A DNA stretch of 64,000 nt from Ziziphus jujuba (taxonomy: Eukaryota; Streptophyta; Magnoliopsida; Rosales; Rhamnaceae): positions 24,430,501 through 24,494,500 of the forward strand of contig NC_083387.1 of assembly GCF_031755915.1 (NCBI RefSeq), read 5' to 3'. Position 1 is the stretch's first letter, and every line of letters starts with the position of its first letter. The notes beneath the pieces were generated by a model, which was given only the letters and a program-made list of their open reading frames with translations, was not told where the DNA came from and made no database searches. The translations under genes and the position numbers were made by a program. This document shows, piece by piece, positions 1 through 10,190 of this stretch.

Positions 1-153
1 TTATTCTCTCTTTGTAACTATATATATATCAATACAATACTAGCAGTCTGAATTGTCTCTGGCTTTCAAATTCAATGTATACATTGAAACTTCTTTAGAG
101 ATGTCCATAGAGAGAAGACTTACACTTAATATGGATGACTTGACTCTTGTCTT

Positions 154-755
154 AGGGCAAGACGACTCTAGCCAGTAGAACATTCTTAGATGGAGAAGCC
201 CATTGGCGGGGATCATAAAACTAAATTCGAACGCGGCAATAAGTAGTGGTGGGGGTTTCTTGGCTATTGTAGCCTGTGATAATAGAGGAAAAGTGTTGAA
301 TATCCATGCCTTTGAGTCAAAAGTATCTATCCCTGAAGTGGCTGAGTTGGAAGGAATCGGGAAGGCCTTAAAAGTGGCTTAAACACATGGATGGTCATGG
401 GTGATCGTGGAAACAGATGTCGTCATAGTCATAAATGCTTTACACATGAGAGAAATGAGCCACCTTCATTGCGCCACTAAAAACCTTTTTAACAAAAAAA
501 ATTTGTATTTCTCAAATTTTAAGTTTAAGTTTTGTTCGGCCGTTAGAATTGCTAATAGATTGGTCCATAGTAAGTGTCAGTAGACGGCAACCCAATATAT
601 TTTTGGGCCAGTGAAACTAAGTTGGTTGCCCTCATATGATTCAAAAAAGTGTACCAAGGAAAGTTTTCTAAATCTAGACTTGTTGTATGGCCTTTATTTT
701 GGTTTCAATGAATTTGCAGTTTCAAGCAACCAAAAAAACAAAAGAAAAGAAAAAA
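154..755 (+). mobile_element. 5'-truncated LINE (non-LTR retrotransposon) with 17-bp target site duplication
   Basis: The insert is flanked by a perfect 17-bp direct repeat, GACTTGACTCTTGTCTT, at 137-153 and 756-772. It ends in an A-rich tail (about 730-755) and encodes the RNase H-like domain found at the C-terminus of plant LINE ORF2 proteins. The matching place in the sister duplication copy (about 2870-2890) is uninterrupted, so an empty site is visible in the same window. Polarity, tail and duplication length all fit target-primed reverse transcription. The reverse transcriptase and endonuclease parts are absent, so the copy cannot move on its own. Confidence 0.85.
191..583 (+). pseudogene. 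RNase H-like domain remnant of LINE ORF2
   Basis: Reading from 191 in one frame gives W-R-S-P-L-A-G-I-I-K-L-N, then GGGFLAIVACDNRGKVL, then an E-L-E-G-I-G-K-A-L-K-V-A segment, then VIVETDVVIVINAL, then R-I-A-N-R-L-V-H-S. This is the pattern of the plant RVT_3/RNase H-like domain (W.P...G..K.N.., AE...A...AL, .ES[D]...V..AL, R.AN..AH). One in-frame TAA sits at 379-381, after KVA. The usual acidic residue after K.N is replaced by S-N, so the catalytic site is probably also damaged. It is a dead fragment within the LINE insertion. Confidence 0.8.
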
Positions 756-1697
756 GACTTGACTCTTGTCTTTAAAATAAAAACCTTCATTTATTTATTT
801 ATTTTTGGTCCTCGAATCAAATTGTTCAACAAATTTAATATTGCTCTTCAACAAAGGTGTCATCATATTTTGGCAATCGGGGTTGGGGCTCCGGAAGACC
901 TGAGTTGTTTGGGTCAATAAGAGAAATTCTAAATGAGTTTTCAAATCAGTTGGATTTATGATTTTATACACATTTCAAGTTCAGATTAGGTCGAATTTGA
1001 GTTCACCAAACATAGATTTGGATGTTTTTGGAGCAAAATGTAATAAATTTTGATTTTTTTTTAAAACAAATTTAATAGGTTTGACTGGAAACCCAACAGA
1101 TTAAGTGAAGCAAAACCTGTTTGACAATAAAAACCAAACGAAATAATGATTAGGGCAAATTTAATCAAACTTGGGGAAATTCGTCCAAATTGACCTTCTT
1201 CACCACATGCTTTGAAATTAGTAAAGATTTAAAAATGCCAAATTGCACTAGGAATTCATTTGATTGGTGTCAAAGTTGGTAGAAATATAATTTTTTGGGG
1301 AAAAGTGGAGTTTCTATATGTTTGGTTAATTTTATTTAAAGCGTAAACTATGAGATACAAAAACTGAAACGATGGTTAGTATTTGAGTTTTAATATTTGA
1401 AAATAAAAGATTCATGGACCATGTAGACCATGATCACGTTCACATAGGCTGCCGCATTTATATTATTTAGTGGTGAAAAAAAATAGTATATTGTTTTTTC
1501 AAATACCACATTAATTGGTATAAATTAATTAATTTACTTGATTGAGAAAATAAAAAAAATGGAGACACATTTGAAAATTCATCAAATTACCATTTTTCTG
1601 AAAAAGATATTAATGATACCATTTTAACCATTTATCCCCAAAAAAATAAAAATAAATAAATAAATTTAAACCATTAGAATGCGATCATCATTACATG

Positions 1698-1988
1698 CAA
1701 GATTTAAAATATTCGATATTTTCTCAAAATTTCTATTTTTTTAAATGGTCAAAATAAAAGTTAGGTTTCAAATGGAAATAGATAGATAATTGATTATTTT
1801 TGTAATATCTATCCAATATTTTTATAATTTTTATAATTAATTTAATAATTGATTATTTAAATAAGCTAATGCTAAAATTTCAACAAAAAATTTTATTTTT
1901 TAAAATAGATTTTCATCATTTTTTATGAATTTTTATCGATATTCGATACTTTTCGATATTTTCATCAATACCAAAATTTTAAACTTTA
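1698..1988. mobile_element. hAT-like MITE with 8-bp target site duplication
   Basis: A 291-bp AT-rich insert is bounded by the 8-bp direct repeat ATTACATG (1690-1697 and 1989-1996). The sister copy of the duplication has a single ATTACATG at 3826-3833 and no insert. The insert ends are imperfect inverted repeats: the left end starts CAAGATTTAAAATATTCG and the right end, reverse-complemented, starts TAAAGTTTAAAATTTTGG. An 8-bp duplication and short imperfect termini point to the hAT superfamily. It has no coding capacity. Confidence 0.7.
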
Positions 1989-2165
1989 ATTACATGTATA
2001 GTCACTTGAGCCAAAAATATACTTCATAGATTTTTATTTATTTATTTATTTTTTTGGTAATAAATAAATAGTAGGAGGAGGTGTCTAAAAATAGTTATTG
2101 AGGTGTGCTAACAGAGTTAGGGCCTAGAAAGGGAGTCAATAGCGGAGAAGAGATTGTAGAAAGTA

Positions 2166-2372
2166 ATGAGCTTGTCGCTTCTCCAATCTTATTCTTCTGC
2201 TGAAGAAGAAGAAGAAGAAGTTGTTCACGTCAGCTACAATTCCTCCGATGACGAACGCCACGAAGCTTCGGCTTCTCTGAGCCACTCGATCGGTGACAGA
2301 TCCTTAATCGACCTCCTAAATCCCTCCTCCAATCCTTCTGGACTTCCTTCTGCTTTTATTGGACTTTTTTAA
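2166..2372 (+). pseudogene. Truncated exon 1 copy of the acidic CxxC-protein gene
   Basis: The frame begins MSLSLLQSYSSAEEEEEE and follows exon 1 of the gene at 4042 through N-P-S-S-N-P-S-G-L-P-S-A-F, then leaves homology and ends at a TAA after I-G-L-F. The 5' flank is duplicated too, so the fragment may keep a promoter. Exons 2 to 4 are missing and no downstream exon follows before the next duplication unit. It could make a 68-residue acidic peptide if transcribed, but nothing shows that it does. The start matches that of the intact gene. Confidence 0.75.
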
Positions 2373-2836
2373 ATTAGCATATATTTTGAAAAGCTAAAAC
2401 CATGTTAATAATAATGACATTAAATTAATCATCCCCCTTCCTACCATTCTAAATAGTAAATAAAAATTTTTAATACACAATTTAACTAAGAAGAAAATGC
2501 AGTGCTACGTGTACAACTTTTTATGTACAATAAGTGAGTAGACATATAGTTGGTATCTAAAAAGTAAGCAAGCAAATTAGAAATAGTAGTGTTTTCTAGC
2601 TAAATTACAATGCGCTTGTATAAATCGATCATGAACTCGGATTACTTTCATTTTTACTATTACTTTCTTTTTTTTACTGTTACTCGAATTAATTATAAAT
2701 AACAAGACAGTTCACAGAAAGTAGAGGGTGAAAAATTCTCGATTACAACAGAAACCAACAAATTAAAATGAAATTAGATGATATTTTTGTAATTTTAAAA
2801 CATTTGAGAGACGGAACATTTTAAAACTTTTTTGAA
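2373..2836. other. Spacer between duplication units
   Basis: About 460 bp of AT-rich DNA with no recognisable gene or repeat. It separates the truncated upstream copy from the intact copy. Confidence 0.5.
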
Positions 2837-4241
2837 GGAGATGTCCACAAAGAAGGCCTAAACTTAATATAGATGACTTAGACTCACTCGCCTTTAATAA
2901 AAGACTTCAATTTTTTTTTTTTTTTTTTTTTTTCTAATCAAATTGTTTCTCCAGGAAAGGTGTCATCTTTTGTTGGGAGTTGGGCCGGGGCTCCTGATGA
3001 CTTGAATTGTTTGGGTCGAGTAAAAGGAACACTAAACTGGTTTTCAAATAATGTTGGATTTATTATTTTTTACACATTTCAAGTTTGGGTCAGGTCGAAT
3101 TTGAGTTTACCAGACATATACTTGAATGTTTTTAGGGCAAAATACAATAAATTTTGATCTTTGTTTTTTAAAACAAATTTAATGGTCTGATTGGGGAACC
3201 CAGCAGGTCGAGTCAAGCAAAACTTGGTTAGCAATAAAAACTGGATCGAATTATGATCAAGACAGGTTTAATCATACTTGGGGAAATCCATCCAGATTGC
3301 CATTCTACACCAAAAGCTTTGAAATTAGTAAAGATTGCAAAAACGCCAAAGTGGGATCCATTTGTTTGGTGTCAAAGTTGCTAGAAACATAATTTTTTTT
3401 TTTTTTTTTTTGGGGGGGGAAAAGTGGAGTTTTATATTTTGGTTAATTTTATTGAAAGTGTAAAATATGAGCTACAGAAACTGAAATAGTGGTTACTATT
3501 TGAGTTTTAATTTTTGAAAATAAAAATTTTACATGGACCACACATTCACATCGGCTGCCACGTTTGTAATATTTAGTGGTGAAAAAAAAAATATATATAT
3601 ATATATATTATTTTTAAACAAAGAAAATACCACATTAATTGGTTTCTAAAATTTAATAAATTAATTAATTATTTGATTGAGAAAATTAAAAAAAAAAATG
3701 GAGACACATTTTAAAACTCATCAAATTACCATTTTTCTGAAAAAGATATCACTGATGCCATTTTAACCATTCATGCCCAAAAAAATAAATAAATAAATAA
3801 ATAAAACCATTAGAATGTGATTATAATTACATGTATATACCACATTAAAGAGCCCAAAATATACTTCGTAGATTTTCATTTATTTATTTTGGCCCAAAAA
3901 AAACAGATTTTCATTTATTTATTTACTTTTGGTAATAAATAAATAGTAGGAGGAGGTGACTAAAAATAGTTATTGAAGTGTGCTAACAGAGTTAGGGCGT
4001 AGAAGGGGAGTCGATAGCAGAGAAGAGAATTGTAGAAAGCAATGAGCTTGGCGCTGCTCCAATCTTATTCTTCTGCTGAAGAAGAAGAAGAAGATGTTCG
4101 TGTCAGCTACAATTCCTCCGATGACGACGACGACAACGACCGCCGCGAAGCTTCGGCTTCTCTGAGCCGTTCGATCGGTGACAGATCCTTATTCGACCTC
4201 CCAAATCCCTCCTCTAATCCTTCTGGACTTCCTTCTGCTTT
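2837..4241 (+). repeat. Downstream copy of the tandem duplication (leads into the intact gene)
   Basis: This is the sister of 97-2354. It lacks both the LINE and the MITE found in the upstream copy and shows their empty sites (about 2870-2890 and 3826-3833). It includes the presumed promoter and 5' UTR of the gene starting at 4042. A poly-T/poly-G run (about 3391-3419) and an AT microsatellite (about 3590-3608) are private to this copy. Confidence 0.85.
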
Positions 4242-7200
4242 TGATGCCTTCTCCGAGGTATTCTCTCTCTTTCTAATTTTTTTTTTTTTTTTTTAAATTT
4301 AGTGTTTGCCGGCTTAGAAATTCGCAGGAAAATTGATATTGTTTTTGAATTTGTAGAGCTGGTCTAAATTTTTATTTAATTTTTCTGTGGGGGTTGTGTT
4401 GTGGATATGGAGATTTCAGGACCACCGGAGTTTTTAAACAACTCGGTGGAAGAATATGGTTTCTCTGGAGATGTGGATCAGCAGCATGGCAGACATGGTG
4501 GTCGCCGGAATCGCAAGGACAAGAAAGACGTTCCTGCTAGTACGGTTTTTTTCTTTTTTTGTTATTTTATTTACTTTTTTTCTATCAAGTTTTCAGTTGA
4601 GGAAATTTGATATCTCTGCTTCAACTAAGCTGTTTAAAATCCGGAACACAATAAAAAAGTTAATGAAGATGAAACGAAATGAAATCTTTAAAGAACATTT
4701 AATTGTTTGTGATACTTAGTTCATAGTTTAGGCATTGATAATGTTTTGCATAGAGATTACAGGTCTTCATTACAGGATAAATATTTATATCACTAATAAA
4801 AGGAAAAGAAAATGTCCACTGTATAGAAGTACTGTTTATATATAAAGAGAGAGGTGAATTAAATATATATGTGTGTGTATATATATATGTATATATATTC
4901 AGAGTTGCATGGTGTAAATTATGAGTTACTATATGTAGTTTTTGGAAGTATTGAAGCATGTAGTAAGGCTTTAAACATAAAGATAACAATTGCTTTTGTT
5001 ATATTTCATCAAGGTTAATCATGAAATTTACTTTATTTTAGTCTTGATTGAGTATAATGGAAGGTCTGAAGAAAAAAAGAAGTGTATCTAGTTTTCTCAA
5101 CTTGGAAAAGAGGGAGGAGGGGTGTAATGTTTTGGGTTTAGCAAGCAAGTTCATGATGAGTATATAGTTGTTGTTATCAGTTATCACTACATACATGATA
5201 AAATGATAAACTAGTGCTAAACTACTTGAATTATCACAAAACAGTTTTCATTGTATATGCTTATATTTTTGAATGCGGAGTTTGATCTTATTGAAATAAT
5301 TGTAGATGAAGTTACTAAGTATGGCTAGAAAATGCCCCTGGGTGCCTAGAATGAGGATATCTTATTGCTTTACTAAAGAAAAGCACACTCGAAATTGATT
5401 AGACATATTTTTAATCCATAGAATTAAAAATTGGAAGAGTTGTAGTCACAGAAATTATAAGTTATGTAATATGATTATTTATTGGCTGAAGGTATTTGTA
5501 ATCTGTCCCACTTAGTTGGGAATAAGATTTAGTTGATTTGAAACTTTTTCTATATTTGGAATATATATGGGATAGTTGTTTTCCGAAAAACAGGTTAAGG
5601 GGCATTTTTCGTGTCTTGTGTTGGCTTGACATACACAAGATCTACTTCTTATTTTGCTTAAGCTTTTGGGAATTATAAGAACTTAATATGGTATGAAAAC
5701 TAAGTTTTTTTTTTTTTTTTTTTTTGGTTTTGTATTTGGCTAACATCCATTTGAGTTGTTGTGCACATATAAGGCCTGCTACCATTCTTAAAACATTTTG
5801 AGTTGATGGTAACTTGACAGTTTCAACTTGAATGTGGTGTACTAGTATATTAATTATGCTAGCCATCAAGCATGCAATGTTGCTTGAGGTAGGTATATTG
5901 AAATGTATGGTTTCTCTACCATGCAACAATCACTGGAAGAAATAGTTTCAGCATTATACTTATTTTGATCATGCAATAAGATTCACTGATCTTCCAATGT
6001 AGCATTTTTATGTAAAACAGTTTCATAATAACAGTTGGCAAATGGAACAGTTGTTTAGCTTCTGCCTCTAAGCATATGCAGTATCACTTCGATCAGAATC
6101 TAGCTTACCTATTATGTACTATACATAATAATATTTTTAATTGTAATGAGAAATAATTTATTAATTGAAATTTTTTTTTTAAATTATTATTTATAATTTG
6201 CATGTTGATAGTAAATTTGTATGAGGCAACTTAAACTAGCCATATGTGTGATTAAACAATTCATTTGATGTTTTGGTATTTGAACTTTAGTTAATATGTG
6301 AAAGAAGATCTTCTTTGAATATATTACTTTGAGCTTAGAATATATAGCTTGGTTGAAAGAAAATGTTCTTTATAAGAAAGTAATGAACTCTTTGGGAAGC
6401 GATAGTGTAAAGTTTGACTTTCAATCTAGTTGAATTACATAAGGACTTGCTGGCTTTCAATTGAAAATGGGACATTTTTGTATTTTATCATCATGATATT
6501 AACATTAGTTGGGTAGCTATGCCTTCACTAACATATTGACAAAAAACATTTGAAGATTGTAATGGTAGTTTATTTAGATCTGTTAATTGGCAAAACCTCA
6601 ATCAAGATGCATGAGAAATCTTGGATTAAAGGATTGGGCTTCAAGACTTGCAGATATCATGTTGATTTTTTCTTAAACCTGCTTTGTCATTCATCTTTTG
6701 TAGAAAGGTTTAACTGAAACTTCATTTTCTATATGGTCCATAGTTTACTATATCTGTTGATTGAGCTGCTGCATGCAGTAACAGGCTAGCTAGAGGTGAC
6801 TGCATATTGGCAGTAAGTAATACATACTCATTGAAATCCTGATTTCTTGTTATATTTTAATAGGTTCCATAGTGGAAGCCAAAGCTCAACTAGTGGGAAT
6901 CCATGAACGAGTAAGAAGTGATATTGAGGGTAGCCAACCTCTAGTATCAGCAGTTTCAAGCACAACACAAGGTGGCAAACGAGTGGCAACTGCAGCCAAT
7001 CCAAATGCGGAGGATGCTGCAGACCTGCTAAGGTTAGTTTTCTTTGTCTTTTTGGACAGATGTAATGACATTAAGATATTAAATTGGTATTTAAATCATA
7101 ATGGCTTGAACCAATGCGGCAGATTTTATCATTAGGATGTCCTTGAAAGGATGACATATATTTTGTTGTCAGCATACAATTACATTTCCTTTTCCTTCAA

Positions 7201-7733
7201 GTATCTATTGGTATAGAGAATGTATTAATAATGACTCTCAAATCTTGTAGTAAAGTGGGTTACCCTTGCATCGGTAGTAGAACTTGCCAGGTTGGCATTA
7301 GTCTCTTGGCTTATTTCAGTTAATTCGATCTGGGTGTCAGAGATATAAATTGGAATGATACAATGATCTGTTGTCAATAAGTTGCTAGTTTTCCTAGTTT
7401 GTACTTTGTATAGATCCGTGGAAGACTACATGATTATTATCGGTCACTTGTGGTACAATTTTGCGCCCATTCAAGTTTTGTCATGCCCTAAAATGCACAA
7501 TTCTTTTTCACAGAATGTGTTTGCAATGTGGAATACCAAAGACATACTCTAATGCACGAGGAATGGTGTGTCCGATGTGCGGTGATCGTCCTTCTGCAGA
7601 CCCAGATAAAGAGCCAAAAAAGAAGGGATCTACCATCAAAGAAAAGGAGAAGAGTAAGAGAATGAAGGGTCAGTCATCTCATGCTGCATGGAAAAGTGAA
7701 ACGGAGATGCAGCTCCGCCAGCAATTTGATTAA
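4042..7733 (+). CDS. Conserved plant protein of unknown function with acidic N-terminus and C-terminal CxxC..CxxC motif (four exons)
   Basis: Inferred exons are 4042-4257, 4413-4539, 6864-7032 and 7514-7733. Phases agree across all three introns and give 243 residues. Residues 1-45 are acidic and serine-rich (SAEEEEED, then SSDDDDDND). Exon 2 supplies I-S-G-P-P-E-F-L-N-N and a basic G-R-R-N-R-K-D-K-K stretch. Exon 3 has an amphipathic K-A-Q-L-V-G-I-H-E-R-V segment. Exon 4 carries CLQCG and CPMCG 17 residues apart, which could bind one zinc ion, followed by a Lys-rich tail. I know similar short plant proteins only as uncharacterised, so no function is given. The exon 2 acceptor was chosen at 4411-4412 because the neighbouring AG at 4418-4419 breaks the frame. 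Intron 2 is long (about 2.3 kb) and AT-rich. Confidence 0.75.
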
Positions 7734-9369
7734 CAGTAGCTGAGAAAGTTCATGAATTTGTGGGGTTAGGATAACATGTTTTAGGATTATAACTATATAT
7801 ATATATATATATATAGTATCAGTGCTGTTAAGCTCTTAAATTGTCAGAACTGAAGTTTAATCAAGGTGTGTGCCTTTATGCTTTGTTTCAAGAATGGGTT
7901 CCTTCTTTTTCTTTTATTTTTTATTTTTATTTTTGACAGCAAGATGGGTTCTTTCTTTGTGATTTTTATGCTTTATGAAAACTAACCATAATAATATTGT
8001 CCTTGAAGCACTGCATATAATCCTGACAAATCACGTTATGATTTCACTTAGTTCATCAAGTTGTTCAGTAGTGTTGATAAATTTTCCACTAGCATATCAG
8101 TTCTTCATTTTTCTTGGTCTTAATCTTGATTGTGAAAATCTTTTGATCGTAAAGGTAGTAAGAACTCGTTTAATTATTTGTTTTGATGAGTATACTTGTT
8201 TGAGTAGTTTGATTTTATATTTGTTCAATTAAAATCTTTTTTTAACTCTTAGCATTTCTAAGTGGCATATTTGCCAACATGAGTTACAAAAACAACAACA
8301 CACCACCCATAAATCTACTCTAATCGCAAAGTAATGCAAATCTACTTTAAACTCATGGTGAAATATTGGGGATCTTGTATGCTAAAAAACTACTTTTTCA
8401 CTTTTACAAAATCAAACATTTCTTTGTAAACGAATAATTTTGTGTTCGTTTAAGAAAAAGGAAAATTAATTTTGCAAACCTTGTAAAGTTCTAAAGCTGC
8501 CATAGAAAGTAATTGTTGACAAATGAATATAAATATAATTTCTTTAGAAATGGAGTTGATGATTTTTTTTTTATTTTTTTATTTTTAAAGAAAAAAAGGG
8601 GTGCGAATTTGAGAAGTATTAAGACTCATCGTATTCCATCGGAGTTTTTAGATTGAAAAATTCACATAACAGTTGCCAATGCCTCGACATGACAAGTTAT
8701 TCTTTAGAAAGGGAATTGATGATTTTTTTTTTTTTTTTTTTTGTCATGGTGCTAATTTAAGAAGTATTAAGAATTGTCATATTCCATCTAAATTTTTAAA
8801 TTAAAAAAATTCAAATAACGGGCCAATGCATCATTATGATAAATTAGTCATATGAATAACATTACAATTAATAACTAAATTAAAAATTTAGTCAAGGATT
8901 TAACAACAATTAAAACTTGTCATTCTTATATTATAAATATATATATATATATATATTTATAATAATCTTAAACTTATCAAAATGTTTATTAAATTTATTT
9001 GTCATTTATGATCAGTAATATAGTAATATTTAATTGATTTTTTTATAATTAATTTTTTTTATCTATTTAAAAATTTATTTTTTTATATTTAGATTATGTA
9101 AATACATTATCAATAATACTTTTACATATTGACACATTTAATACTATAATTGATAGGATTCAAATTAGAAATTATTATTACAAAAATCCCATAGAAACCT
9201 CATAATAAGCTGGGAGATGATTCTCACAATTACAAAGTACGATATATACACACACATCATAAACCTGTAAAATATTTATATCAACTACAAATCTGTGTGT
9301 ATATTTGTGTATATATTATACACATCATAAACCTATAAAAAATATAAATCCAACTTTTTTCTCAGAACC
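7734..9369. other. Intergenic region between the CxxC-protein gene and annexin
   Basis: AT-rich sequence with an AT microsatellite (about 7794-7816) in the likely 3' UTR. There are two related segments near 8560-8660 and 8715-8830 that share GAGTTGATGATTTTTTTT and AAGAAGTATTAAGA-type sequence, which suggests a small old duplication. No gene is seen. Confidence 0.5.
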
Positions 9370-10190
9370 TGCCCAATGTGAGATTCTTTCTTTCTCATCC
9401 AACTCATATCAGATCAGATCACCAAGTTTGAACATTGACAATCATATCCCCAAAAAGAACAAAAAAACATTGACCTAATGCACATTACCTGAAACACAGA
9501 CCACCTATTTTGAAAAAGACTTAAAAAATAATAAATGTTGGGTTTTTATTTTTGATGGCTCTTGAACAAAAATATTTGAATAATGAATAAAAGTTTTTCC
9601 TTTGTGCTTGTGAAGTAGGTAATAGAGATTTTTTAATTCTCTAAAGCATTCAATGCCTACACATCAAAATAGCCATCAACATCACTATTATGATTTATTA
9701 ATTTATCCAAACAAGCATTATCATTATTATTAATTTTTATTTATTTATTACACCAACCAGTTGGTCTGCCTCAATCACTCAGATTCTCCCATGTGGCTAC
9801 GACCCAACAATTATATATCAATTTAAAAAACAAATAAAATAATGATAAAATGGAGGCGATTGGCCATGTGTAGTTTTCAGGGAATGAAAAGAAATTATTT
9901 CCATGAAGAACGTGGTTTGTATTAAAAAATTAATTTTTATACTGTGGGACATAATTAATTAATCATTTTGAAGCCCACCTTCATTAGTATTTAAGTGTTT
10001 ACGATTTGCTCTTTGAGAAATACGTGAGAGGTTTCAGGGTGAGACAGAGAAAGAGAAAGAAAAAGAAATATACATTCGTCAATGGCGACGCTTTCAGTGC
10101 CCAATCATGTTCCTCCAGTTTCTGAAGACTCTGAGCGGCTCAGAAAGGCTTTTGAAGGTCTTCTTTTCTTTATCTTTTTATCTCTTTCTC
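9370..10190 (+). repeat. Annexin promoter and exon 1, duplicated downstream
   Basis: This segment is homologous to about 13160-14165. Shared landmarks in order are a TGTGAGATTCTT stretch, GAACATTGACAA, AATGCACATTAC, CACCTATT.TGAAAAAGACTTA, a CATAATTAA.TAATCATTTT stretch, and the end of exon 1 with the start of intron 1 (AAGGCTTT.GAAGGTCTTCTTT). This copy carries the functional exon 1 and presumably the active promoter. Confidence 0.75.

Larger units (their letters stand above)
97..2354 (+). repeat. Upstream copy of a tandem duplication (promoter plus exon 1)
   Basis: This stretch is homologous to about 2837-4241. Matching landmarks in order are the GAGATGTCCA segment (97 and 2839), the GGGGCTCC..GA..TTG.TTGGGTC segment (about 882 and 2987), the GAGACACATTT segment, the AGTAGGAGGAGGTG segment (about 2070 and 3945) and the start of the coding exon. 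Homology stops inside exon 1, at the shared GCTTTT near 2354. The copy is longer than its sister mainly because of two insertions, at 154-755 and 1698-1988. The left boundary is approximate. Confidence 0.85.

Noticed and set aside
4413..4419. Acceptor at TTTCAG (4414-4419) for exon 2 of the CxxC-protein gene
   Set aside because: It puts the next codons out of frame and reaches TAA within six codons. The AG at 4411-4412 keeps an open, protein-like frame.
4699..4989. Minus-strand 96-codon frame
   Set aside because: It lies in intron 2 of the CxxC-protein gene and includes AT microsatellite codons. No family signal.
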